A stretch of DNA of 64,000 bases from Punctularia strigosozonata HHB-11173 SS5 (lineage: Eukaryota > Basidiomycota > Agaricomycetes > Corticiales > Punctulariaceae), in contig NW_006767439.1 in assembly GCF_000264995.1 (NCBI RefSeq), positions 1,068,771-1,132,770 of the forward strand. Direction: 5' to 3'. The notes beneath the pieces were generated by a model that was given only the letters and a program-made list of their open reading frames with translations, was not told the DNA's origin and searched no databases. A program made the translations under genes and the position numbers. Every line of letters begins with the position of its first letter. Within the stretch, counting starts at the first letter, position 1. Below, piece by piece: positions 36,088-47,490 of this stretch.

Positions 36088-39000
36088 AGGCTTGTGCGCA
36101 GGCGCGCTTTCCGCTTCCGTTTCACGACCACGCCCGTATGTAGTTCGTAGTGTAGAGTAGCCATAGCATTAGCGTAGTCAGTAGGATAGTATTAGGATAG
36201 CAGTATCACTCCAATGTAGCCATAGCCATCGTTCCAGTCCTCATCTCTCAATTGCTATCCGTTTTTTTTTTTTTTTTTGCATCGCGTACACGGTCGGGAT
36301 CGAGCGACCCATCGGCATCGTTTCCCTCGTTGTCCCCACTCAGTCGAGATGTCATTCCGAATCGGTCTTAGAGGGTGATTATCCCATCTGCCGAAGCGCA
36401 CTCTATTACTCTGCCTGACGCAGCCTGAGTAATGTAGAGTTCGGTCGTGATGCGGAATAATCAAAGCTCGCGGCGGATCCTCCCGCACGTCCTAAGTTAT
36501 ACCCGATGCCCTCGTTTGTATTGTCTCGCTTGGTTTCTCGGTTCCTGTGCGTGTGCCGTATCCCGATAGAGTGCCGATCTCACCTGCAGTGCCATCGCGC
36601 TCCACCCCCAGATCGGCGCATCCTCTTCCGCTTCTGGACGGCGGTTCACTCTCGTTCTGATGTGTCCGGTCATCACGCCGTGCGCATTGTCAATTGTTAT
36701 AATTTATGATGGAATGATACGTCTAGGGTTGCATCCGAGTCGGACACTCTCCTCGTTGATAGTGCTAGGTAATCATGGGACACATACATGCGTGTAAGTC
36801 GGTATGAGTCTCGCCGTATCCCTATCCGGGAATTAGCAATCGGGGGCCGCCGTCAACAGTCTCATAGCGCTACGCAGCAAATGAGACGTACTTGTCCGTG
36901 GAGGTGTGTGTCAAAAATTAGTCATGGAACCCTCTTGCGATTGCGCATGCGCAGCGCGGTGGGCTCACACGACGCAGATGGACGATCGGGAAACGCTCCG
37001 CCATCTTCGGCGCTCGGCTGTGCGCATGAGAATGAAATGGCATCGAGGCTTTGCCTTCCCTTCTGATTGATCTTTCCATCGTTCCATCGGAGACGCACAG
37101 CCGGCGTAGCGCATTTCAAACGGGAGTGCGTATGTATATAAGACCAGGTGCGCGGAACAGGTTGACAGGGCCCTCCTTGCCTCGTCGTTGTCTGACGGGG
37201 TTATGGCGGCCCGCTCCGTTGTCGCCCTGCCCAGGATCTAACCCTAACCTTACTTCCTCCTCCCCCCATCACTGAGTGAGTCGACGTCTACCACTTGTCC
37301 TTTTCTGTATTGGGTCCTGTGACACCATAACGACGGATGAACTTCGAATTTGGACAATATATGTGAAACACCTCGAAATCATCGCGCATTGCTATCTCGT
37401 CAACCTGAGCGATGATTCATCATAGTACCTTTCTATGTGTGGGTTTATGCCTCATCCACATGGACTGAGCACCATTGCTTGCGAAGTACACGAGATGGAG
37501 GCTCGCTCGTTCACATTCATCGCCACCGCTGGCTGAATTCACAAGAACGCATGATGAGAAACAAAGGTCCGCTGCGGAACCTTCCTTACGGCATCAAGAG
37601 TTGTACTGCAGTACATCTTCGGTATTCCGTCAGGTGTGAGAGCGCGGATGTGCCACAAACTCGAAAGAGGCGAAATCGGCTCATGAGAGTGTCCCCAACC
37701 TTTGCACCAACTGCGGAGTTATCAATTCGTAACCTTGAAATTGTTCAATGAAGCTCCAGGCGTAGGAAGAGGATTCTGTGCCACGTACGCTATGCAGTCA
37801 GAGATGCTGCGGCGGAATGACGATCCCATGCAAAGTCATCCGCAAGATCCGACTCGGCGCGTCCTCGCCTCGCCTCTGGAAGGGTCTTGAAGACCGGCCC
37901 AGTGCGCTAGAAGCTCCGGGGACGGCTGTTGTCAAGAGGTTGAATGCATCGGCAAAAGCTTAACAAAGACAACGCGTACCGTGATGCTTATCTGATCCCG
38001 TCGTGTATGAGTTGCCGTAGCACGGGAGAGTGAGTGTAGGACGTCCGCCCGCTCGATGTACAGCATCCCTTGAAGGGATGGTATGAACCTTGATATACTT
38101 GCCGCCGGCACCTCGCCCTCGCCGTCATTGCCAGGAGCAGTTATGAGTCTCTAAGACTCTGATGTTTGATGGCGTAAGCCCCGGTTGAGCACTTTGTGTC
38201 AAGCATTAGAGATGAAACCGTGGCTTGCGGGTAGGTGACCATACCGGCAGGAAGCAGTAAATCGCGACCAAGTGGATTGGCAATTTGTTACGGAAACCGT
38301 CGGCACGGGATAGACAAAACAGCAATAATTTGGAGAGTACCTTGCTTTTGTCACAGTGGCTTTTGACGGGTACGTACGCGTGTCTTTGTAGATCCAGCAA
38401 AACGCCATAGTCCGACAGCGGAACTTCATACATGGCGTCTTGGTTTGTACGAACCGTGTCATATAATTCACAGCCACGACGCCGCCCGGTATACTTGGAC
38501 TTTGCGTTGATGGAGTAACGCGTGTGTCCAGATTGCGCTCGAGGACCAGGGAACTGCCTATGCGGGAGACAGTTACGATTCCCAGAGAATTCGTCAACGC
38601 TCTGATCATCATATTCCGGTTCCATCTTGCGCACAGCTGAGGAAGATTTGAGTGCTTCTCATCTTAACAAACGCCACCAGGAAACATCGTCGGAGATGGT
38701 GATACAGCCTCTAAATAGGTTATAGAGCACACGTATGCTCTGTGTCCCTGTAAATATATGGTCGTGTAAATCGGGCAGCGATGAATGTCTCGTGGTGTAT
38801 CTTGGTATTCACTCACGGTGACCAAGACCGAACACACGAACATAGCGTTGGAAGATGCGAGTCCGAAAGATAGAGCAAGTTACATCGAACCCAAGGAGTT
38901 TGCTGGCGTCCAGTGGCATCAAACATGGTTGTGAGAGAGCCCACCAGTCCATTTCAGGACCGGCTCTCTCGTGCTCTGAACTTCTTCGACACAGCTGGCA

Positions 39001-39269
39001 TGTTTCCGCATGCAGCGACGCGCTCTAGAGCAACCCTTGATTATCCTCAGAGTTTCGAGTTACGGACGAGCCTGAACACGAGAGCAGGATGAACGTTTAG
39101 GCGCCCATGCAAACTCTGTCTGGCTCTCCGAAGGCGCAACCACCGTGTTATTTCGTGCTATCGGCGACCGTGCTCCGATCGATTATGGCGCTACAATAAT
39201 ATTCAGGGGATTCAACTACGATTATTTACTCGAGTCATTCCGTATAACTCGAACGTCCACTACCGCGGG
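36088..39269. other. 3.2 kb gene-poor region
   Basis: No gene recognised. A poly(T) run of 18 lies near 36262-36279 and a telomere-like CTAACCCTAACC near 37238. A minus-strand frame of 142 codons (38206-38634, MRKMEPEYDDQ start) has no domain and no leader or splice support, so I do not call it. Confidence 0.45.
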
Positions 39270-40581
39270 ATGGCGTCCTCATCGAGCAGCGACATCATCG
39301 ACATCGCCGTCGCCGTGGTCGGGACGGGCCTCGTCGGCAGCGAGTTCGTCAACCAGCTCCTGGGCTTCCCCAAGCCAAACCACTTCCACCTCGTCTCCCT
39401 CACCTCATCCAAGCTCCACCTCTTCGCGGCCGATGGGCTGAAGTTTGAGTCCGGGTCGGACTGGAAAGCGCAGCTTGCCCAGTCGAGCGTCAAGCCGAAC
39501 ATCATCGATATACACCGGGAGCTAGCGGGGATCGTCACCCCCGGGCGCAGGGTGATCCTCGTGGACAACACATCCTCCGAGGAGGTTGCCGCGTTTTACC
39601 CCGAGTTCTTGAAGTCTGGGATCAACGTGATCACGCCTAACAAGAAGGCGTTCTCGGCTGGGTTGCCCCTCTATGAGCGAATCCTGTCTGCGAGCCTCGA
39701 GAACGGTTCTAGGTTCTTCAACGAGGCGACGGTTGGTGCCGGCTTGCCTATCATCTCAACGTTGAAGGATCTGGTGGCTACAGGGGACAAGGCATGTTTT
39801 CATGCTATAATTCTACTATGTGTCAGTGTTGACGATGCGTTCGCAAAGGTCTCGAAGATAGAGGGCGTTTTCTCGGGGACCATGAGCTACATCTTCAACG
39901 AGTTCTCCACCGGCAAGCCCGATGGGCCCTCGTTCTCGTCCGTCGTCAAAGTCGCGCGAGAGAAGGGCTACACCGTACGTCACCCCAACCTCCTCCGCGT
40001 CCCGACAAGAGAGCTCATCGTTACCGTATCGTATAGGAGCCCCACCCCGGCGATGACCTGAATGGCGCCGACGTCGCCCGCAAGCTGACGATTCTCTCGC
40101 GCTTCATCCCCTCCCTTCGCGCCGCCCTGCCCGACGGTTACCAATCCGTCTCCATCACCTCCCTCGTCCCGCCCGACCTTGAGGGCATCGCGACCGGCGA
40201 CGAGTTCCTCGAGCGCCTTCCCGAGCTGGACGACAACTTCGACAGGACACGGGGCCAGGCGGCGGAGGAGGGCAAGGTGCTCCGATACGTCGGCGTCATT
40301 GACGTCGCGAGCGGGGAGATCAAAGCCGATCTCGTACAGTGAGTCATACATACATACCCCAACATCATCTGGCCTTATAGGGACGCCGAGGTTGACTTCA
40401 CGTGGTGTGCCGCAGGTATCCGACAACACACCCGTTCGCTACCTCCCTAGGCGGCTCAGACAATATCATCATGTTCCACACAGAACGGTACGGCGCGCGA
40501 CCGTTGATTGTACAAGGCGCGGGTGCTGGGGCGGCGGTGACAGCGATGGGTGTAATGAGCGATCTACTGAAACTTGTATAG
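39270..40581 (+). CDS. HOM6: Homoserine dehydrogenase
   Basis: This enzyme reduces aspartate semialdehyde to homoserine with NAD(P)H, in threonine, methionine and isoleucine synthesis. Exons 39270-39791, 39849-39974, 40037-40338 and 40416-40581 encode 371 aa, close to the yeast enzyme. The nucleotide-binding motif is [11 protein letters not shown] (glycines 18, 20, 23). TPNKKAF (K125/K126) and [16 protein letters not shown] match the catalytic lysine and aspartate blocks, and the C-terminus is [14 protein letters not shown] then [13 protein letters not shown]. The first intron (39792-39848) starts with GC, not GT (AAG/GCATGT, ending GCAAAG). It is 57 nt and lacks stops, so retention would insert 19 residues into a conserved region. 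Confidence 0.95.
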
Positions 40582-40887
40582 TACTGTGCACGACAACATG
40601 TCACCACAATGTTCGCATTGTCCACTCCAGTGTCGTTTCGCACGTCGTACGTCGTCCGAAAACGGATTCGACATACAGTGAGATAAGACACGCAGAATAA
40701 TTTCCAGAGGTCACACCGGTTGGACGTCCAAACTGAGAGAAATGGCGAAAAGAAAAATCAATAAAATACGGTACAATACAGCGAGTACAAAGGCAACCGA
40801 ATGCGAGAAGACACAGCCCGCTTGACTAACTCTCGCGGTACTGAATAGTGGGTATGCACACCCGAGGAGCTACAGAGTAGAGCCTAC
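40582..40887. other. Region between convergent HOM6 and H2B
   Basis: 305 bases between two converging genes. No gene is seen; both 3' UTRs should lie here. An AT-rich AATAAAATACGG near 40758 may be a polyadenylation element of HOM6. Confidence 0.4.
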
Positions 40888-41850
<963 letters not shown>

Positions 41851-42138
41851 ATGGTAAGTAATTCGCTTCGCCTGTCCGCGTCGAGGACTTCGAGCTGACT
41901 CAGACGCGAACCCTTCTAGTCTGGAAAGGGCAAAGCTGGCAAATCTTCCTCTGGCAAGGCCGGCTCTGGCGACGCCAAGACGCAGTCGCGCTCTGCTCGC
42001 GCTGGTCTCCAATTCCCGGTCGGCCGTATTCACCGTCTCTTGAAGAAGGGCAACTATGCCCAGCGCGTCGGTGCTGGTGCTCCTGGTACGTCGACTTCAC
42101 ATCCGTTTATTGAACCAGTGTTTGACTTCGGGTTGCTT
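41851..42138 (+). CDS. HTA1: Histone H2A, 5' part, cut by the N gap
   Basis: This is the start codon exon (ATG only, 41851-41853), the first intron to 41919, exon 2 from 41920 ([15 protein letters not shown], then [18 protein letters not shown]) and the start of intron 2. The sequence stops at the gap (42139). It is identical to the beginning of the complete copy at 42955 and most likely the same gene seen at two contig ends, not a second locus. Confidence 0.85.
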
Positions 42139-42370
42139 NNNNNNNNNNNNNNNNNNNNNNNNNNNNNNNNNNNNNNNNNNNNNNNNNNNNNNNNNNNNNN
42201 NNNNNNNNNNNNNNNNNNNNNNNNNNNNNNNNNNNNNNNNNNNNNNNNNNNNNNNNNNNNNNNNNNNNNNNNNNNNNNNNNNNNNNNNNNNNNNNNNNNN
42301 NNNNNNNNNNNNNNNNNNNNNNNNNNNNNNNNNNNNNNNNNNNNNNNNNNNNNNNNNNNNNNNNNNNNNN
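42139..42370. other. Assembly gap, 232 N
   Basis: A run of 232 unknown bases interrupts the first H2A copy. The 872 bases on its left and the 872 bases on its right are direct copies of each other, as expected when two overlapping contigs are scaffolded without being merged. Confidence 0.98.
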
Positions 42371-43242
42371 TCAGCCACGATATCGCGCGAAACCATGTAG
42401 TTCGAACTCACCCTTGTAGATGTAGGACGAGTAAGTCTCCTTGCGGACCTTACGGCGCTTCTTGTCCTTGGACTCGCCGTCGCCAGAGGTCGTCTTGCTG
42501 GTCTTCTTCGCCGCCTTCTTCTCCGTGGTCTTGGCAGGCGCCTTAGACGCGGTGGAGGTGGAGGCAGGAGCCTTGCCGGCAGTAGAAGCGGGTTTCGGGG
42601 CCATTGCGATTTAGTGGGCGGGTTGGCGAGGAGAGTTGAGTGTTGATAGTGCCGGCAAGGAGTCGGTGGTGGGCGATGGACGAGTAGCGTTGACGAGGTC
42701 GAAAGCCAGAGTCCAGCTTATATACGGATCGCCCTTTGTCGTTGTTTGCAGTAGTCACGTGAGATGATATGGGCGCGTCCCGCGCTTGTTGACTCAAATC
42801 AACGGCGCAAACTCTAACGTCACGCACGCGTCTTCCCTCTTGCCTTCTCCTATAAAACCCTTCGTCTCCTAGCGTTCCGCCGTTCAACGTCTCTTTGCCC
42901 CGTACCACCCCACCCTTGTCTTACCTCTCCACCAACCTCAACCTACACTCAACAATGGTAAGTAATTCGCTTCGCCTGTCCGCGTCGAGGACTTCGAGCT
43001 GACTCAGACGCGAACCCTTCTAGTCTGGAAAGGGCAAAGCTGGCAAATCTTCCTCTGGCAAGGCCGGCTCTGGCGACGCCAAGACGCAGTCGCGCTCTGC
43101 TCGCGCTGGTCTCCAATTCCCGGTCGGCCGTATTCACCGTCTCTTGAAGAAGGGCAACTATGCCCAGCGCGTCGGTGCTGGTGCTCCTGGTACGTCGACT
43201 TCACATCCGTTTATTGAACCAGTGTTTGACTTCGGGTTGCTT
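42371..43242 (+). repeat. 872-bp direct duplicate, right copy
   Basis: Copy of 41267-42138 starting directly after the N gap, in the same orientation. It begins inside H2B intron 1 and ends inside H2A intron 2, exactly where the left copy is cut. Confidence 0.9.
42412..42604 (-). CDS. Histone H2B, first exon only, cut by the N gap
   Basis: Only H2B exon 1 (64 codons plus one base, ending in SSYIYK) is present; intron 1 continues to 42371, where the gap starts. It is identical to 41308-41500. It is very probably a duplicate representation of the H2B gene at 40888-41500. Confidence 0.8.
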
Positions 43243-43556
43243 AGTCTACCTCGCCGCCGTCCTCGAATACCTTGCCGCCGAGATTCTCGAGCTCGCGGGC
43301 AACGCGGCGCGTGACAACAAGAAGCAGCGAATCGTTCCCCGTCACTTGCAACTCGCCATCCGGAACGACGAGGAACTCAACAAGCTTCTCGGCGACGTCG
43401 TCATTTCTCAGGGTGGTGTCGTACCCTTCATTCGGCCTGAACTCCTCCCGACAGCGACCAAGAAGGGCGCCAAGGGCGAGTCACAAGAGGTGAGCACCTT
43501 TTTGATCCTCCCATAGGTTGTCGAACGCAGAGCTTATCGCCGATTTGCAGGTATAA
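42955..43556 (+). CDS. HTA1: Histone H2A, complete copy
   Basis: Four exons (42955-42957, 43024-43189, 43245-43489, 43551-43556) encode 139 aa. Exon 1 is the ATG alone, and exon 4 is one codon plus the stop. The core shows [56 protein letters not shown] and [13 protein letters not shown]. The C-terminus is ESQEV, so the SQE motif that is phosphorylated after DNA breaks (the H2A.X-type site of fungal H2A) is present. Introns are 55-66 nt. The last acceptor (TTTGCAG at 43550) was chosen because it gives the expected end right after SQE. Confidence 0.95.
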
Positions 43557-44097
43557 TCTTCTGGTGTCGTGCATCTGTGACGCATCGCGAGTTAGTCGCG
43601 TTGTTGACCATCGTTCCTCTTTCTTCGCTTGGCTGTTGTACAGGCTGTATTACCACTGTTTACTCTACTTATCCGATTCATTTTCCGTCTCCGTTCTGCG
43701 TTAAGTCGTCTGAGGTGTACTAGACATCTTTCGCGTCTGTCGTCCTGTTCATGGTCGCACTGTTGGTTTCTGCCGAAGTGCTCGATCCAATGCAGGATGC
43801 CTGGTGGGCACCCGCCAAGTGTATCCTGGACGCGTCTCCAGCTCACGTCTGACCGTCCAGTGGATAGCGTGTTCACCCTGCCCGGCACATCATGCAAAGA
43901 TTGTAGTGGATTGATTGGACCGATCGAAGATTGTAGTAAGGCATCGATGCTGACTGATTGTGCTGATAAGATGGTCTTATAGCCGCACTTGCGTTGAGTA
44001 GGCGCTCGAATCAAATACGGGTTTTTCTTGTACTTGTACTCAACGTTCAACGCCAACCTCCCATCTTCCACCTCTCATATCTCACTCATCGCAGAAC
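43557..44097. other. Intergenic region, H2A to GST
   Basis: No gene recognised. It should hold the H2A 3' UTR and the promoter of the GST gene. A C-rich CATCTTCCACCTCTCATATC leader precedes the GST start. Confidence 0.45.
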
Positions 44098-45242
44098 ATG
44101 GCTCCCGTTGGCACTCTTTACGGCCCGGCATGGCACCCTCTCATTCAACCCGTGCGCTACCGTCTTTCTGTATATGATCGCTAGGCATCAATACCGATTT
44201 TCGCACCTCGATAGCTCAAAGCCCTCGCGGCGTATGGCGGCCTCGAGCTTACGGCGCCCGAGTTTGAGTACGGGAAGGACAACAAGACCGTACGTCCTCC
44301 CTCGACATCAATAGCGCTGCCCTCATGTTCGCACGCTGATCTCTTCAATTTATTTTGCAACCAGCCCGAGTTCCTCGCGAAGTTCCCCTTGGGCAAGATC
44401 CCCGCTTTCGAGGGCGCAGATGGCTTCCAACTTTTTGAGCTCATCGCCATTGCGCGTTACAGTGAGTATCCTGTTCTTCGTCCTTGTACTTGTCCCCTTC
44501 TCCGGCGCCGACGAACTAGGGTCGCGAGTTGAAAGTCAACATGATGAGACGTATACATCTTCAGTTATCCCTGTCTTAATAAACATGGTGTCGAGAATAC
44601 GAAGCTCTGATTCCCTATCACTGCTTTTCCCTTCAGACTGTTCCGTTTTCACGCCCACTCATACTCTTTCACAGTCGCGTCGCAGTCACCCCAGGCGGAC
44701 CTCATCCTCGGCTCGGATATCGTGACCAAGGCACAGGTCGACCAATGGATCTCCTTCGCCCAGAAGGAGATCCTCGCCCCGCTCATCAATATCCACCAGC
44801 TCTGCAGGGGGATCATCAAGCCGTACTACAAGCCCGTAAGCGCCCCGCCCATCCTGCCTAGCAAGTGGCGTAGGCGCTGACGAACGTATGCTTAGCTCCA
44901 CACGCAACAAGCCGAGGCGCAGTTCCGCGCGCTCGACGTGCTTGAAAAGCACCTCGTCGCACACACCTTCCTCGTCGGCGAGCGCATTACCCTCGCCGAC
45001 ATCATCCTCGCCGGCGCCATCAGCTTCGCCGTCCAGGTGCGTTTTCCCCGTCATGAACACCATAACATTGTCCTAAACGTGGTTTTCTGTAGGTCACCCT
45101 CGACCCGCCGGCGCGCGCCAAGTACCCGAGCGTCATCCGCCACTTCGAGACCGTCATCCGCCAATCCCAGTTCGCGCCCATCTTCGGCGAGCCTAAGTAC
45201 GCGGACAAGCCGCTGGCGTACACCCCTACCAAGACCAAATAG
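44098..45242 (+). CDS. eEF1Bgamma-class glutathione S-transferase
   Basis: Six exons (44098-44151, 44215-44289, 44365-44461, 44675-44835, 44896-45036, 45093-45242) encode 225 aa. Residues 1-75 form the thioredoxin-like half (MAPVGTLYG; PEFLAKFPLGKIPAFEGADG with the cis-Pro region; then LFELIAIARY). The helical C-terminal half includes QVDQWISFAQKEILAPL, LVGERITLADIILAGAI and IRHFETVIRQSQF. This matches the GST domain of translation elongation factor 1B gamma, but the eEF1Bgamma C-terminal domain is absent. Such stand-alone EF1Bgamma-type GSTs are known in wood-decay basidiomycetes and are thought to act in stress or detoxification. Intron 3 (213 nt) is longer than the rest. Confidence 0.9.
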
Positions 45243-45529
45243 ACGATCAACATCAATGGTGTTTGTACATCTCGTCCCTTGCGCGGTGTTGTATGTGCTT
45301 TGTGTATCGGTTTTTCTACACCCAATGGAAGAAAGGGAAATGGAACGTTCGGGGCGTGCGGTTGTCAATATGAACGATCCTCGATCGACGGTGGTGTTGA
45401 GGATCTTAGAGCCGTGCATGCTCTCAAACAAAATACAGTATCTCATGAAAGTCGACTGTGCTGGTCTATTGGCTACAATTTTTGAACTAATCCACGATGT
45501 TACATCCTATTGCTCTACGAAGTGAGGCT

Positions 45530-47490
45530 CTACGTCGAAGACAGGCTCTGGTTGCTCATGATCTGGCTGAAGAACTGGAGTGCCGCCTGGCCGTACGCCA
45601 GGCTCCCGTACTTGTACGCCGGCACCTCGTGGCCGGCCCCGAAGATGCGCACATACGAGAACGTGCCGGCGTTCTTGAACACGCCCGTCCGGACGCCGTT
45701 CACGGTGTAGTTCGCGAAGGACTGCTTGGCGAATTCGGATGTGAACCGGGTTTGGAGGTTGTTGACCTGTGGGACGCGCGGATAGAATGATCAGCGCCAG
45801 ATCTCGTGGTTTCCGAGTGTGTAATAAGGGGCTTACCATGGCCTCGACGCCCATATAGTTAAGGATGTAGTCGGCGTCTCCATCGTAGATGAGCGTGCGC
45901 ACGCCCGAGTCGATCACCGTCTGCAGGTCGAGGCGGGAGTTGTGCATCCAATCGCCGGTGGAGGCGAAGTTGCTATACACGTCGTCATTGGTCTCCTGCC
46001 ACGTAGCCTACAGGGCACCGCATCGCATATGAGCATCTCGAATGAAACCGGGCGAATTGAGGATGCGTACATGGGCGCCAATCTTCGTGTGCAACGAGGA
46101 CGAAGAGAGGTAGGACGTGATGTCGGGAGGGTACGAGTCCGGGTTTTTGGAGAGCACATAGTAAACATCGTAGTTGCCCACGAGCGGTGAGAGGATGTTG
46201 TTGTTGCAGTACGATTGCGCGGAGGAGCAGGTCGACGTCGAGCCGGAGTCGTAGCAGGCTTGGATCTGCGATTGCGTCAGCTAAGAATAGGGGATGACCT
46301 GGGAACATTCTCAAGTATATGTACCTTATCCTGGCAGCCGTTGGACTTGTAGTACGACGTGTTGGCAGTCTTGATAGTCGACGAGGAGACGAGCGCGTGG
46401 TACGGGTTGGAGGAGGCGTAGCTGATGTAACCCGGGTACTGGGATAGAGGATCTAGGAAATCGCATCTTAGCGCTGGGTGCTGCGCCTTATCGTCGAGAA
46501 GAGGTGCTTACCGGTCAGACCATCTCCGACTCCGAGGTACTTCAGGTTGATGGGGGTGCCGGTGACGGTCCCGTTCGCAATCGCCTTGTTCTGGTCCAGG
46601 AAGTACGCGGCGAAGGTCGGGCCGTAGTGGCCACCGTAGGACTCTGTCCAGATGGCGAACTCGTTCTTGGCGTACTTCGAGAAGCGCGAATCGGAGAAGA
46701 AGATCTGAAGGAACTGTTATACGACAAGCATCAGTCTGTCGTCTGAGAAGAGGCGAGACTAGGTGATCACACCTTCCAGACATCGGAAGCGGCTTCTTGA
46801 GAGGTGCCGACGGTCGTGTCCCCATAGGAAAAGCCGACACCGATGGGCTGGTCAATGTAGAGCCTGTGCCGGGTGATGAATGAATTCACAGAACAATGTG
46901 AATGTGAGCAAAGAACCTACATGTTCGCCTTCTCATTCCAGCTGTACGGGTTGAGCGCGACAGTTTTGGTATCGTTTTGGATGCGACAGGGGCCGTTCTC
47001 TTGGAAAAGGCCAATCATGGAAGAAGATCCCGGCTGTGCATTCTCGATGAGACCGACCGAACATGTGTACAGATGGTAAAGTACTTACACCACCATTCAA
47101 CCAGATAGCGAGCGGCGCGGTGTCGGGATTGGAACGGGCTTCAAAGAACCAAAACCACACGGAGTTCTTCGAGGTAAGGTCGCCGTATCCGGACGCTTGG
47201 TATACGCCCTTCGTCGTCTCTGTCATGTACAACACGGTCAGCTCTGCTGAATACGACTTCGGCTGAGGGAATTTGGCCGCACCACAAACTCCAGAATTCT
47301 CCACTATCCGCAACGCGCCGGGAGTGTTCGCCTCCGTTGATAGCTTCGCCTTGGTCTTGACCAAGTCAACGCGAGATGCGGACTGAACATGTGAAGGCAC
47401 ACCCCCGAGAACGCCCTCGACGACGGGTATCTGGCCGCCGAGGACAAGCGGCGTTATCGACAACAGAGCAATGGCAACTCGGAGGATCAT
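45530..47490 (-). CDS. Serine carboxypeptidase, S10 family
   Basis: Eight exons on the minus strand (47490-47089, 47033-46921, 46863-46773, 46713-46512, 46452-46325, 46265-46071, 46007-45837, 45766-45530) encode 512 aa. A signal peptide covers about residues 1-18 ([14 protein letters not shown]). Family motifs appear in order: [16 protein letters not shown] (oxyanion loop), [12 protein letters not shown], the nucleophile S227 in [11 protein letters not shown]423 in [13 protein letters not shown], and H480 in [13 protein letters not shown]. The middle has a Cys-rich insert ([10 protein letters not shown], then [11 protein letters not shown]) and several N-glycosylation sites. It removes C-terminal residues from peptides at acidic pH, in the vacuole or outside the cell. 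I think secretion is likely, but no vacuolar signal can be judged. Confidence 0.93.

Noticed and set aside
38206-38634. 142-codon minus-strand frame
   Set aside because: No domain, no leader or TATA box, and no splice support; it overlaps another frame of equal length.
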